Positions 18,652 to 27,727 of a DNA stretch of 64,000 nt are shown in pieces. The stretch is from the NCBI GenBank assembly GCA_963699805.1, contig CAVOVH010000013.1, positions 62,001-126,000 of the forward strand, read 5' to 3'. Below the pieces are notes generated by a model that saw only the letters and a program-made list of their open reading frames with translations, was not told the DNA's origin and did no database searches. The first letter of the stretch is position 1; each line of letters starts with the position of its first letter. The position numbers and the translations under genes were made by a program. The stretch comes from JAGTVG01 sp963699805. GTDB lineage: Bacteria > Bacteroidota > Bacteroidia > Cytophagales > Cyclobacteriaceae.

Positions 18652-18782
18652 GACCAGTCTTAAATGTATGTAAACCAGGATTCCATGAATATAAAATATT
18701 TGAATAGAGATAATTCCCGGATCTGTCCCATGGTAATGAATGTTTTTTTCTTCACAAAACTTGATTCAAAATCTATCATTTG

Positions 18783-20189
18783 CTAATTCAATTTTGGTTT
18801 AAGAGATCTGATAAATAAAGAAATTAGAATTACCAGCACTAAAAAACCATGAAGAGCCAAATCAACCCGAATGCCCCAGATCTCGTCTGGAATATATTCC
18901 GATAGTGAAATTAAAAATAAGAATAGAGCGATCGCCGAAGCGATGATCAATTCCTTTCCAGGTTGTTTTTTCGATAATATTCCAACCAGGATGATTGGAG
19001 CGATCATAGATGTCCCGGTAAAGCTTACCCTGGCAAGCAATACCAGTTCATCACTCATCATCACTGAAAATATCAAAACAACCACGGTAAAGAGCGCCAG
19101 GGAGATCCTTGTTTTCAGAAGGACCGATTTATCATCTCCCTTGATCAGGGATCTGAATTCTGAACCCAGCGCAAATACCTGTGCATTTGAAGTTGACAGA
19201 ACCGCCGCAAACAAACCTACAATTGCGAGCGCGGCGAGTGCTTCCCCTTGATCAAAAAGCAGTGTATTCGATATAAAATCCCGGGTGCTTGCCGCTGTAT
19301 ATCTGACTGCCCCATACATCCCTATAAAAGCAGTTGCAATAAACACGAGTAGCGAAACAAGGCAAAGACCTGCGGCCATACGGTAGGTTTCTCTCATGCT
19401 TCTCATAACCACGATCCTTGTGGAAAATTGGGGTTGTGTTGCAGGTAGTAAAAGAATGGAGATGAAGGAAGCCATTAAAAATTGAACGGTAAATAATCCC
19501 TGGGGACCGGGGGTGGATAGGAGGCGGTCATCCACCATTTGTACCTGATTAAAGAGGTTGCTTACATTGCCGAAATATTTCACACAATTATATCCTATGA
19601 TCCATAAAACGATCAATAACAAGAGTGCCTGAATGGCATCACTGAATACAATGGCTTTTAATCCACCGATGATTCCGTAGGCAAGCATGATCACTACTAT
19701 GATCAATGCCCAGCCCCAGGAAGGAAGCAGTTCCGGGAAAATCGCATTGAAAAAAATAGAGATACCCCTGATTTGAATTGCCACATAAGGTATCAGGAAA
19801 AGAAAAGCTCCCACAAATACTATATAACCGGCCCATTTTGTCTGGTAGACATTACTCATCATACCGGCCATCCCCTTAAAACCTACTGTTTTTGCTTTGT
19901 TTCTAAGATAATACCCAAACCAGAAAATGAAAAAGAACATCGCACCGTCCGATACGGCAAGGAATATCCAGGCGCCCACTCCATGTACCCTGTAAAAATC
20001 AGGCATTCCCATAAAAATAAAGGCACTGAATAAAGCGGCGGCGTAAGTCAACATACCCAGCATGGCCCCAATATTCGAGCCGGCCAGCATAAAATCATCA
20101 AGGCTCCTTTTTTTATTATAAGTCCGGGTGGAAGCGTATATTAATAACCCGATGTAGACAATGCTGAAGATCCAAAACCAGGTAATCAT
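18783..20189 (-). CDS. Sodium:solute symporter family (SSS) transporter
   Basis: A 468-residue integral membrane protein with about 12-13 hydrophobic segments. The N-terminus YNKKRSLDDFMLAGSNIGAM is the typical SSS opening after helix 1, and the helix containing AYGIIGGLKAIVFSDAIQALL corresponds to the sodium-binding core. It probably drives uptake of a sugar or organic acid with sodium. The next upstream gene encodes a 75-residue membrane protein and overlaps it by 4 bases (20186-20189), so the two are translationally coupled, as in several two-part SSS systems. The kinase and aldolase genes downstream suggest that the imported compound is a hexose or amino sugar entering that pathway (inference). 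Confidence 0.85.
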   Translation of the reverse strand: MITWFWIFSIVYIGLLIYASTRTYNKKRSLDDFMLAGSNIGAMLGMLTYAAALFSAFIFMGMPDFYRVHGVGAWIFLAVSDGAMFFFIFWFGYYLRNKAKTVGFKGMAGMMSNVYQTKWAGYIVFVGAFLFLIPYVAIQIRGISIFFNAIFPELLPSWGWALIIVVIMLAYGIIGGLKAIVFSDAIQALLLLIVLWIIGYNCVKYFGNVSNLFNQVQMVDDRLLSTPGPQGLFTVQFLMASFISILLLPATQPQFSTRIVVMRSMRETYRMAAGLCLVSLLVFIATAFIGMYGAVRYTAASTRDFISNTLLFDQGEALAALAIVGLFAAVLSTSNAQVFALGSEFRSLIKGDDKSVLLKTRISLALFTVVVLIFSVMMSDELVLLARVSFTGTSMIAPIILVGILSKKQPGKELIIASAIALFLFLISLSEYIPDEIWGIRVDLALHGFLVLVILISLFIRSLKPKLN

Positions 20190-20413
20190 AGATTTTTGTC
20201 TTTATGATTGGCACCAGGATGAACTTTAATCCCAATAAAAATCAATACCGTGTAACCCAATGACAACATTATTCCAGTCCAGAGCGTGTAGGGTAATCCT
20301 AAAAGTTTTGGCATATAAGTGTACGCCGGAATTACAAGAGGGGTGAAGGTGATGATTGAAAGTAACACGACTCCCCATTGACATAATTTCCAGATTAGTT
20401 TTCGCTGTTTCAT
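20186..20413 (-). CDS. Small two-helix membrane protein paired with the SSS transporter (DUF3311-like)
   Basis: This 75-residue protein has two hydrophobic helices (WGVVLLSIITFTPLVIP and LWTGIMLSLGYTVLIFIGI) and a polar tail. It starts at an ATG at 20413 and its stop overlaps the start of the symporter by 4 bases. Small proteins of this shape, often annotated DUF3311 or YhdT-like, occur directly before SSS genes such as panF and are thought to be accessory subunits. Family assignment rests on size, topology and position only. Confidence 0.65.
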   Translation of the reverse strand: MKQRKLIWKLCQWGVVLLSIITFTPLVIPAYTYMPKLLGLPYTLWTGIMLSLGYTVLIFIGIKVHPGANHKDKNL

Positions 20414-20836
20414 GTTTATATTTGAGATCGTTAATTTACTTCACAAAATCCATTTTCCAGATCGTAGAAATTTCGGGAGGATAATTCTTCTATTAAAAAT
20501 CGGGCCATAATTGAATTTTATGCCTGACGGTTAAAATATTCGCCATCCAATCACGGCCCCACAATCAAATCTTGAACATCGGAAAAAAACCACGTTAATG
20601 GAAATATTTTCTCTGATTTCTCTCTGAAATAAATAAAAAATAATTAGTATGATAGAGTCCTTGATAAAAATCCAGCCAGTGGATCTCACTGAGCCATACT
20701 ACAGTTTCGGAATATGATTAATCGTATTTAAAGCAGGAGGGAATCTGGATACACTTTTGGGATAATCAAATAAAATAAGGAAATTACGAATGTTTATAGA
20801 CATCTGGAATTTCTGTTTTATTATGAATCATCGTTC
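20414..20836. promoter_or_regulatory. 423-base divergent intergenic region, nothing specific recognised
   Basis: It lies between the start of the small membrane protein (minus) and the start of the CBM9-like lipoprotein (plus), so both promoters should be here. I found no clear hairpin, repeat or conserved promoter pair. Confidence 0.35.
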
Positions 20837-21565
20837 ATGGAAAGTAAAATACATTGGTTTGCATTGGTTCTTCCTATGCTTATCGCATGCAATCAAAAAA
20901 AAGAGATCATGACCTATCATATAAACAAGCTGAACAACCCGGTTGAAATCAATGCCGTGTGGGATAAATACCCATGGAACGACATTGAAGCAATTCAGCT
21001 GACAAATTATATGGGGGAGAAGCCGGCCCATTTTCCGGTCACTTACGCCAAAGTCGCTTATAACGAAAAAGCAATTTATGTTATTTTCCATGTAGAGGAC
21101 CAATATGTAAAGGCGGTACATGCTAAAAACCAGGATGCGGTGTATAAGGATAGTTGTGTGGAGTTTTTCTTCATTCCGGATGGAAAGATTGAGCATGGTT
21201 ATTTCAACCTGGAAATGAATTGCGGAGGAACCATGTTGTTTCATCACCAGATAAAGCCCCGTTCAGGGAGTGTAGCCATCATCCCGGAACATATTTCCCA
21301 AATAGAGGTGGCAACCACCTTACCAAAAATTGTGGATCCTGAAATGGCGGCTAAGACTTCCTGGGTGGTTGAATACCGGATCCCCTTTTCCATTCTGAAG
21401 GAATATCATGATTTTGCCAATCCTTCTGAAGGTTCTGAATGGAAGGCTAATTTTTATAAATGTGCCGATGAATCTTCCCATCCCCATTGGATCACCTGGG
21501 CACCGGTGAAGAATCCGGCACCTGATTTTCATTTGCCTGAATTTTTTGGTACAATCGAATTTTAA
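20837..21565 (+). CDS. Carbohydrate-binding family 9-like lipoprotein
   Basis: A 242-residue protein with a lipoprotein signal (FALVLPMLIACNQKK; Cys18 would be acylated). The rest is a single CBM9-like beta-sandwich: PVEINAVWDKYPWNDIEAIQL, AKVAYNEKAIYVIFHVEDQYV, KDSCVEFFFIPDG, YFNLEMNCGG and WVVEYRIPFSIL. Domains of this kind bind sugar ends or xylan-like and other glycans in characterised proteins. No catalytic residues are known. It is a single-gene unit on the plus strand, and the same fold forms the N-terminus of the enzyme at 8593, so it is probably a surface glycan-binding accessory. Confidence 0.82.
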   Translation: MESKIHWFALVLPMLIACNQKKEIMTYHINKLNNPVEINAVWDKYPWNDIEAIQLTNYMGEKPAHFPVTYAKVAYNEKAIYVIFHVEDQYVKAVHAKNQDAVYKDSCVEFFFIPDGKIEHGYFNLEMNCGGTMLFHHQIKPRSGSVAIIPEHISQIEVATTLPKIVDPEMAAKTSWVVEYRIPFSILKEYHDFANPSEGSEWKANFYKCADESSHPHWITWAPVKNPAPDFHLPEFFGTIEF

Positions 21566-22101
21566 TCAGGAAATATTTCTTTTGATCAGGTCGATATTTT
21601 TTATAACACAGGATTTCTGTTTAACTCCATCTAGATCCTTCGCGGGGAGACCAGGATGAAAAATTATTCGGTTTATTAACGAATCCCTATGTAAACATTT
21701 TTTCCCTGGGATTCACAAAAGTCAGGACGGATCTTTAGGATGATAAAAAATTATCAGGAACGGTTAATTACAGTTAATTTGATGAACTCTTGTTTGCTTA
21801 TATGGAGGGGAAGCATGGTTGTAAACATGATACTGGAAATTCAATTAGTCTCGGGGAGCTCTATTCTGGTTAATTGGGTAGCCTTATAAAAAGATAATTC
21901 TTAGCGCAACAATTCCATAAAAAATTCATTAATCTGCCTGGAATCAAATGATCATCGGCGGAAGGTTTATCATGGCCGATATTTTCAAAATAAAATGTTA
22001 CGGAATAATGACGATTGTGAATCCAACAATGTCATTTCAGAATAAAAAAGCTGGATTCATTCAATAACGGTTAAAATAAAAACTATTTTTTATATTCCCG
22101 T
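21566..22101. other. 536-base convergent intergenic region, nothing recognised
   Basis: It lies between the ends of the CBM9-like gene (plus) and the DUF362 gene (minus). Terminators for both are expected, but no strong GC-rich hairpin with a T-run was found. No open frame resembles a protein. Confidence 0.35.
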
Positions 22102-23658
22102 TTATAAAAATGGATTAAAATCATTGATTGACCCGGTATGTAACCTTCCATCTACCTTGATGTTCCAGACATAGATGCCGTCATTCACCGTCTTATCCAG
22201 ATCATTCCGGTGATCCCATTCAAGTGTGGCGCTTGAAGAAATCGTTGATTGAGATTTAAAAGACCTGATCACTTTTCCCCTGGGATCTTCAATTCTGGAT
22301 TCTATGGTATGATTTCTTTTGGATTTATCAAGAAAAACCTGAACCTGATACCTGTCATTTGACCGTCTCACTTCGCTGATCCGGGAATGACTATTCTGAA
22401 GCGTCGGTAATTCGTATTCCCGTGGTTCAGAAGATAAATCAAAGGATTGAACATTTTTCAATGACATACTGCCCAATTCATGCTTTTCAGAGGCGATCGG
22501 CAGAAATGAAGCATTTGGATGACCCTCAGGAGTCCTGCCATCTGTTGTCCCGATTGCAGATATTCCATGCTGCTTTCGGGCCATATTGATCATATTGAGC
22601 AAATAGGTGTCCAATGCTACTGGGTCCTGGCTGACAGCAAGCATATTGGTCTGAAAGACTTTGCCTGACAGAGGGCCCCCCTGATAAACACCCGTGATCG
22701 CATCCAGAATATTAAGCAAGTAGGGAGAATGCTCATTAATATTTTTATAAAATGCCGGAACACATAAGCGGGTACCTGCATAGGGACTGTCCTCACGCAT
22801 CCATTCAGATCCATGGGTCCCTACCGGATTGTCAGTACATCCATAGTTGTTTTTCATCGCACCCGTAATTCCTGCCTCCCGGTGATCTTTGCCGATGGCA
22901 TAATTGATCAGGAAATCATTGGAATAAACCGCTTGATAAATCCGTTGGGGTGCCTGATAGGGCTCAGGATAATCAGGGGCCGCGATAAATTGAGGGGCTT
23001 CCGGCGGTAATTCTAAAGGATTGGTCGCATAGATCCAGTGTTGTCCACATGCCCCGGGTCTAGTGTCTTTGTAAAGGCCCTGACTATCAACAGTAACCGG
23101 ACGATAGCCCTGGATCAAAGGATAAAACTGCCGGGTTCCCACGGAGTACATCCTTTCAAATAAAGTGATATTTTCAACCGGGAATGTGCCATCCAGCATC
23201 TGGGTGAGTCCTGTAATAATGGCATCGGTCACAGCGGATTTAGGCCCAAAAGGACAGTAAAACTTAGACCAATCATTCTCCACGTCATTTTTCCAGTCTC
23301 CATACGAAAAATTAAGTTTTATCCCGATTTTCGTATTTATATTGGGGTGCCCGGCTGGAAAAAGTGATTCCCAGGCTTTTCCAACACTTGATTGGTTGGT
23401 AAGCTTCATGACCGCTGTATCCACCATTCTGGCGGCCCGGGCATTGATCATATCATAAGTAAGGATCTTGTCTACAATGACTCCATCTGAGTTCAAGGTG
23501 CCACCTTCCTGAAATCCAAGACTGGCAACCATTTTGTCATAAATGCTAATTACCGGAGATGCATAGGCATCTGCATAAAGTGGTTTAGGCCAGCCATAGA
23601 GAAGCGGTGATGCCAGAAGCGTACCAAAGCTATACTTAACGAATTCCCGACGTTTCAT
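22102..23658 (-). CDS. DUF362 domain protein, Tat signal, FlgD-like tail
   Basis: About 518 residues from the ATG at 23658 (MKRREFVKYSFGTLLASPLLY); a TTG at 23679 would add seven residues. The RREFVK motif is a twin-arginine signal. The centre matches DUF362: KIGIKLNFSYGDW, TDAIITGLTQMLDG and FLINYAIGKDHREAGITGAMKNNYGC, followed by VSQDPVALDTYLLNMIN. DUF362 proteins often carry iron-sulphur or metal sites; no Cys cluster of ferredoxin type is visible here. The final 80 residues (ATLEWDHRNDLDKTVNDGIYVW) resemble the FlgD-type immunoglobulin-like repeat common at the end of secreted Bacteroidota proteins. Role unknown; it is the last gene of a long minus-strand series that begins at agaS. Confidence 0.78.
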   Translation of the reverse strand: MKRREFVKYSFGTLLASPLLYGWPKPLYADAYASPVISIYDKMVASLGFQEGGTLNSDGVIVDKILTYDMINARAARMVDTAVMKLTNQSSVGKAWESLFPAGHPNINTKIGIKLNFSYGDWKNDVENDWSKFYCPFGPKSAVTDAIITGLTQMLDGTFPVENITLFERMYSVGTRQFYPLIQGYRPVTVDSQGLYKDTRPGACGQHWIYATNPLELPPEAPQFIAAPDYPEPYQAPQRIYQAVYSNDFLINYAIGKDHREAGITGAMKNNYGCTDNPVGTHGSEWMREDSPYAGTRLCVPAFYKNINEHSPYLLNILDAITGVYQGGPLSGKVFQTNMLAVSQDPVALDTYLLNMINMARKQHGISAIGTTDGRTPEGHPNASFLPIASEKHELGSMSLKNVQSFDLSSEPREYELPTLQNSHSRISEVRRSNDRYQVQVFLDKSKRNHTIESRIEDPRGKVIRSFKSQSTISSSATLEWDHRNDLDKTVNDGIYVWNIKVDGRLHTGSINDFNPFL

Positions 23659-23914
23659 TTTTACCAAAATAAATCGCAATGTAATAATTTCATTGAATTA
23701 ATACAAAACTTCTTTTGTGTAATGAGATTAAATGTTTCCCATTCATTGTACACATGAATATGGCTTTCCTTTAAAAAATCCCGGTTGAATGCCAATTTCC
23801 CAATGGTTGCATTATGAAAGACATCGTATAGATATAAAAAATTATTTTGAAAATAAAGTGATATTCCCGTGATAGAAAAGGCCACTTGTGCAAGTATGCA
23901 ATGCTGATAATTTT

Positions 23915-25108
23915 TTATGGCTTCAGCCACCGGTTAAGAAAAAGGATCCCACTTTCTGTTCCTGCTTCATGACCCCCTTCAAAAAGGTACATTTCAATTC
24001 TGTCTTCAATATTCAATTTCTCGTAATGGATTTTAGCGATCTTAAATTCCTCAATAACCTGGGGCCAATGTGCAATTCTGTCACTTTTACCATGTTGGAT
24101 TAAAAGCGGTCTGGGACATATCAATGAGACAACATCATGGTCAGAAAAAGCAGTCAGCCAACCCCGGAAAAAAGCATGCTCCTCATCCACCACCAAAAAA
24201 CTAACATAACGGTCATCCGGGATGGCCATTTTATTAAGCCTGTGGTTAAACCATGCGCTCACGACCCCTGCTTTGATCCTTGATTCAAGCGGCATCCAGA
24301 ACATGGTTGCCATACCACCCAGCGATACGCCCCACATGCCCACCCGGTCTGAATCTATCCTTGGATCGGTCAGTACCACATCCAGTAAATGTTGCAAACG
24401 CACCAATTCAATGCCTGGCAAGGTGGTATCGATCAGCCGGCACAAGCGTTCAATATAATTTCTGTTTTCTTTTGCACGTAAATTCAAGGGAGCCAGAACA
24501 GCAAATCCAGCTTTCAGCAATTCCCGTGCATAAGCGTGATAGGCTTCATTATCCATTTCAAAAGGGGTTTCCGGATAGGACCCGATCCCATGCTGAGCGA
24601 TCACAAGCGGCACGGGATCATTTTTGCTGGCCCCTTCCGGGAATGCCAGGATTGCCTGGGCGGTAACAGGGCCGAGCGGAAGTTCGATCCATTCTGCATG
24701 AATGTCTTTCAAATAAGGATGAGCTTCCTTTTTGAGAGATCCGGTTTTCCTGAGCTCCGGTGGATTTAAGATGGCCCTCCATTGTTCCCTGTTGGATGTA
24801 ACACTCCGTTCAAATGCATCGATGCTACTGTAATCCCTTTTCCATGCAATTTCTGCCCTTTCAGGATATCCTTCAAGGATCCATCGCTGTAAATAATTCT
24901 CAAGTTGATCTTTGTACGCAAGGGTACGTTGTTCCATCATCTGCTCCATCGGTCCTTTGCTCGGGTCCTGAAGGTTTTTATTACCCTGGCCGAGGACAGT
25001 CTGACAAAACAAAACCTGATTCAGTAAATACAGGATGACGGATAATCTTACAAGAGCAGGATGGAGCCCCCTTTCTTTTTGATTATAGCAGTTGTTCCCT
25101 GTTCTCAT
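23915..25108 (-). CDS. Alpha/beta hydrolase (dienelactone hydrolase / acetyl esterase-like), exported
   Basis: About 397 residues from the ATG at 25108; the open frame extends to 25156 but would overlap the upstream gene further. A hydrophobic signal lies at about residues 18-40 (ALVRLSVILYLLNQVLF). The nucleophile elbow is GMWGVSLGGMATMFW (Ser262), preceded by IDSDRVG, typical of dienelactone-hydrolase and acetyl-xylan-esterase-like enzymes. The candidate Asp is in RPLLIQHGKSDRIAHWPQ and the His in YLFEGGHEAGTESG. Such proteins remove acetyl or other ester groups from glycans. The start overlaps the end of the DegT gene by 26 bases, implying coexpression. Confidence 0.78.
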   Translation of the reverse strand: MRTGNNCYNQKERGLHPALVRLSVILYLLNQVLFCQTVLGQGNKNLQDPSKGPMEQMMEQRTLAYKDQLENYLQRWILEGYPERAEIAWKRDYSSIDAFERSVTSNREQWRAILNPPELRKTGSLKKEAHPYLKDIHAEWIELPLGPVTAQAILAFPEGASKNDPVPLVIAQHGIGSYPETPFEMDNEAYHAYARELLKAGFAVLAPLNLRAKENRNYIERLCRLIDTTLPGIELVRLQHLLDVVLTDPRIDSDRVGMWGVSLGGMATMFWMPLESRIKAGVVSAWFNHRLNKMAIPDDRYVSFLVVDEEHAFFRGWLTAFSDHDVVSLICPRPLLIQHGKSDRIAHWPQVIEEFKIAKIHYEKLNIEDRIEMYLFEGGHEAGTESGILFLNRWLKP

Positions 25109-26438
25109 ATATTTTTTGAATGGCATTGACGATATCATCCATATCTTTACGATCACCCAGCAACATATTCTGGAACAACCAGACGGCCTCCTGTGTTAAC
25201 TGGTCATTATCGGGAAGATTTTTCAGTTCTTCGCGGTAAGCATCTAAACGTTGTTTTGTAAACAGCCTCTTATATCCTGTAGAATTCAATGCTTCTTCCA
25301 TCAGGCCATCATGGTATTGCGGTCCATATCCTTCCGAACAGGGGATACCCTCGGCAGATAATGCTTTCAGAAATTTTTCGCGGGGCAAATCGTCAAAATG
25401 TTCTTTTTTGTACCGGAACGGGTAAAGATGATAGGCCGATCGGGTAGCTCCATTGGCGAGTTTATAGGGAATGATCCCGGGTATTTCTTTCAGCTTGGAA
25501 TCTAGGAACAGGGCATTTTCCAGCCGTTTGTCTGCATCTGCATGAATCCGTTGCATCTGGGACATCAGGATAACCGCCTGCATTTCCATCATTCTTTTAT
25601 TCCCGCCGCGAAATGGGTAGCCGCTGTATTCACTGGCGTGGTTACCATAAGGTCGGCCGCAATTATGATAGGAATAACAGAGGTCCATGATTTCATCGTT
25701 ATTTCCGGTAACCGCACCGCCTTCTCCGGAGGGCAGGTGTTTTGAGTTCTGAAAACTGAAACATCCCAGGTCACCCAGGCTGCCACATTTTTTACCCTCA
25801 TATTCAGCAAGCCAGGCCTGGCAGGCATCTTCAATCACGACGAGATTATGTTTCCCGGCGATGGCATTGATGCGGTTCATGTCGGCTGGTAATCCGAGAA
25901 TATGAACTGGTAAAATGGCTTTTGTCCGTTCGTTGATCTTATCTTCAATTTTATCCGGATTGATGGTGAATGTTTCCTGGTCCGTATCTGCGAAAACTGG
26001 CAGCGCTTTCTGATTAAATACGACATTGTAGGTAGCTATAAAGGTATAAGGCGATACGATGACCTCATCTCCGGCGTCCACACCCAGCACATGCAACGCA
26101 GTTTCAAGAGCAGTGGTACCACTCGCTGTGGCAAGCGCACGTTTCGTACCTATTAAATCAGCATAGCGCTTTTCAAATTCAGCCACATTTGTTCCCCATT
26201 CCCGGTACCATTTCCCACTTCGCAATACTGACAACATGGACTCTTCAGCCTCAGGATCCCAGACTGGCCAATCCATCCAACCGGAAGTTCTTACCGGATT
26301 TCCACCCAGCAGGGCCGGTTTATCTGTAACCTTATTCAGATTTCCGCAGGAAGGAGCTGCTGTTGCAATCATGACACCGATTGCACTGGCTGATGTTGTG
26401 GTGATAAACTGTCGTCTTGTCAAACTGTTATTGCTCAT
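25083..26438 (-). CDS. DegT/DnrJ/EryC1/StrS PLP aminotransferase with Tat signal (exported)
   Basis: A 451-residue protein starting MSNNSLTRRQFITTTSASAI, a twin-arginine signal, with a Cys (AAPSCGN, Cys31) that could make it a Tat lipoprotein. The rest is a complete sugar-aminotransferase fold: ALATASGTTALETALHVL, the Asp204 of VIEDACQAW that contacts the pyridine nitrogen, and Lys233 in SFQNSKHLPSGEGG, which binds pyridoxal phosphate. Cytoplasmic relatives transaminate keto-sugars bound to nucleotides. An exported member cannot meet nucleotide sugars easily, so its substrate is probably a free or glycan-bound keto-sugar, or it has lost the usual reaction (inference). It is unusual but not unique. 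It overlaps the esterase by 26 bases and lies 122 bases from the amidohydrolase. A cytoplasmic paralogue is at 49287. Confidence 0.85.
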   Translation of the reverse strand: MSNNSLTRRQFITTTSASAIGVMIATAAPSCGNLNKVTDKPALLGGNPVRTSGWMDWPVWDPEAEESMLSVLRSGKWYREWGTNVAEFEKRYADLIGTKRALATASGTTALETALHVLGVDAGDEVIVSPYTFIATYNVVFNQKALPVFADTDQETFTINPDKIEDKINERTKAILPVHILGLPADMNRINAIAGKHNLVVIEDACQAWLAEYEGKKCGSLGDLGCFSFQNSKHLPSGEGGAVTGNNDEIMDLCYSYHNCGRPYGNHASEYSGYPFRGGNKRMMEMQAVILMSQMQRIHADADKRLENALFLDSKLKEIPGIIPYKLANGATRSAYHLYPFRYKKEHFDDLPREKFLKALSAEGIPCSEGYGPQYHDGLMEEALNSTGYKRLFTKQRLDAYREELKNLPDNDQLTQEAVWLFQNMLLGDRKDMDDIVNAIQKIYENREQLL

Positions 26439-26560
26439 GATATAAAAAGATTTGATATTAAAATATAATTATTTCATTCCATAGGCTTGCCCTACAACAA
26501 AAATCGAGGTTTCATTATGAAAACCTGATTGCATGGCATTATTTTAGTAATCCAGTCTCT

Positions 26561-27670
26561 TTACAAAGTATCTTCATCAAACATGCCCAGTATTTTCAAG
26601 GCATTTTTATTATATAATTTCTCCAAAACCTCATCCGGAAGATGAATTCCATAAATCATCCAGCGAGCCTGCAGATGATGCCCACCAGCTGGATCAATGT
26701 ATTCATCGTCTGTTTCAAGAAACCGGTAATAAATCCGGTAGGATTCTGCATTGGGTTCTGTATCGGTGCCAAATAAAATACGATCCTGGTAGGCAATCAT
26801 AAATTTTCTTGCGGTATAGGGTTGACGGCCGAGATCACTGATCCTGGCGTCTATATCCACATAAAAATTTGGATAAAGGTCAAGCCAGTTTGCCACTACA
26901 TGCAATTCTTCCGGTAGGGTACCCATATGGGCACCGATGAAAATGGTATTCGGATGCCTTGCAAATACACGATTGCGTTGAGCTAGTATTTCTTCTTTGG
27001 AAGGAAATTCATCTCCATAAAACGACCAGTCCGGATGGGCTCCCAATTCATCGTATCTTTCATTGAACTGATCAACAGGGGTGAAAAAGGCCTTGGGATC
27101 GGATACATGGATCATGACCGGAATCCTTAATTCCCCGCATTTTGCCCAGATGGGGTCCAGACGGGGATCATCCACAGGTACAAGCTTTCCACTTTTATCC
27201 CTAACAGTAAGCCCGAGATTCTTGGCGATTTTCAGCCCCCTGGCACCCATCTTAACCGCTTTTTCCAGCTTTTCAGCTTCTCTGACTCCAAAATCCGGAT
27301 CGTCAATCCCACTGAAATCAGGCCGGAAAAAAACAATGAATCGATCCTTGGCTACAGACTGCGAAACTTTCAGATGTTCTTTAAAGAAATCATCTTTCGA
27401 ATTGCCATCCAGGCTGACGCATTTCCAAACGCCCGCTTTATCCATTTCTTCCAGGTATTTTTCTGTATTTTCCAGATCACCGAGATGGTTATGAATATCG
27501 ATCACCGGGTATTTGGGTCTAAGTACCTGGGTTTCCTTCACTACCAGCTGACTTACCGGCTTCCAATCAAGTAGTTTTAAATCTCCTTCTCCTTGCTGGG
27601 CATTTAGAAATCCCAATGAAGCGAAGAAAAAGAAAGAGAGTAATGGGAAAAGTCTGGATTTCATGATCAT
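26561..27670 (-). CDS. Exported amidohydrolase-superfamily protein (Amidohydro_2-like)
   Basis: A 369-residue protein with a signal peptide (FPLLSFFFFASLGFLNAQ). Metal-binding features: VIDIHNHLGD near the start, PVMIHVSDPKAF, FIGAHMGTLPEEL and the C-terminal YQDRILFGTDTEP with the conserved Asp. It also has GARGLKIAKNLG, where Lys may support the metal. The protein is a paralogue of the one at 14759. The reaction is unknown; family members hydrolyse lactones and amides or decarboxylate aromatic acids. Gene order (DegT, then this, then DUF5009 and GH5) suggests a role in handling a small product of an exported sugar-modifying pathway (inference). Confidence 0.78.
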   Translation of the reverse strand: MIMKSRLFPLLSFFFFASLGFLNAQQGEGDLKLLDWKPVSQLVVKETQVLRPKYPVIDIHNHLGDLENTEKYLEEMDKAGVWKCVSLDGNSKDDFFKEHLKVSQSVAKDRFIVFFRPDFSGIDDPDFGVREAEKLEKAVKMGARGLKIAKNLGLTVRDKSGKLVPVDDPRLDPIWAKCGELRIPVMIHVSDPKAFFTPVDQFNERYDELGAHPDWSFYGDEFPSKEEILAQRNRVFARHPNTIFIGAHMGTLPEELHVVANWLDLYPNFYVDIDARISDLGRQPYTARKFMIAYQDRILFGTDTEPNAESYRIYYRFLETDDEYIDPAGGHHLQARWMIYGIHLPDEVLEKLYNKNALKILGMFDEDTL

Positions 27671-27727
27671 TCACAATTAAGCCTTCAATAATACCGCCTT
27701 TTTAGTTATAGATTTTTGATAAACATT

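Noticed and set aside
23661..23930. 89-codon minus-strand frame between the esterase and DUF362 genes
   Set aside because: It overlaps the 3' end of the esterase gene, has no family features, and reaches the DUF362 start region.
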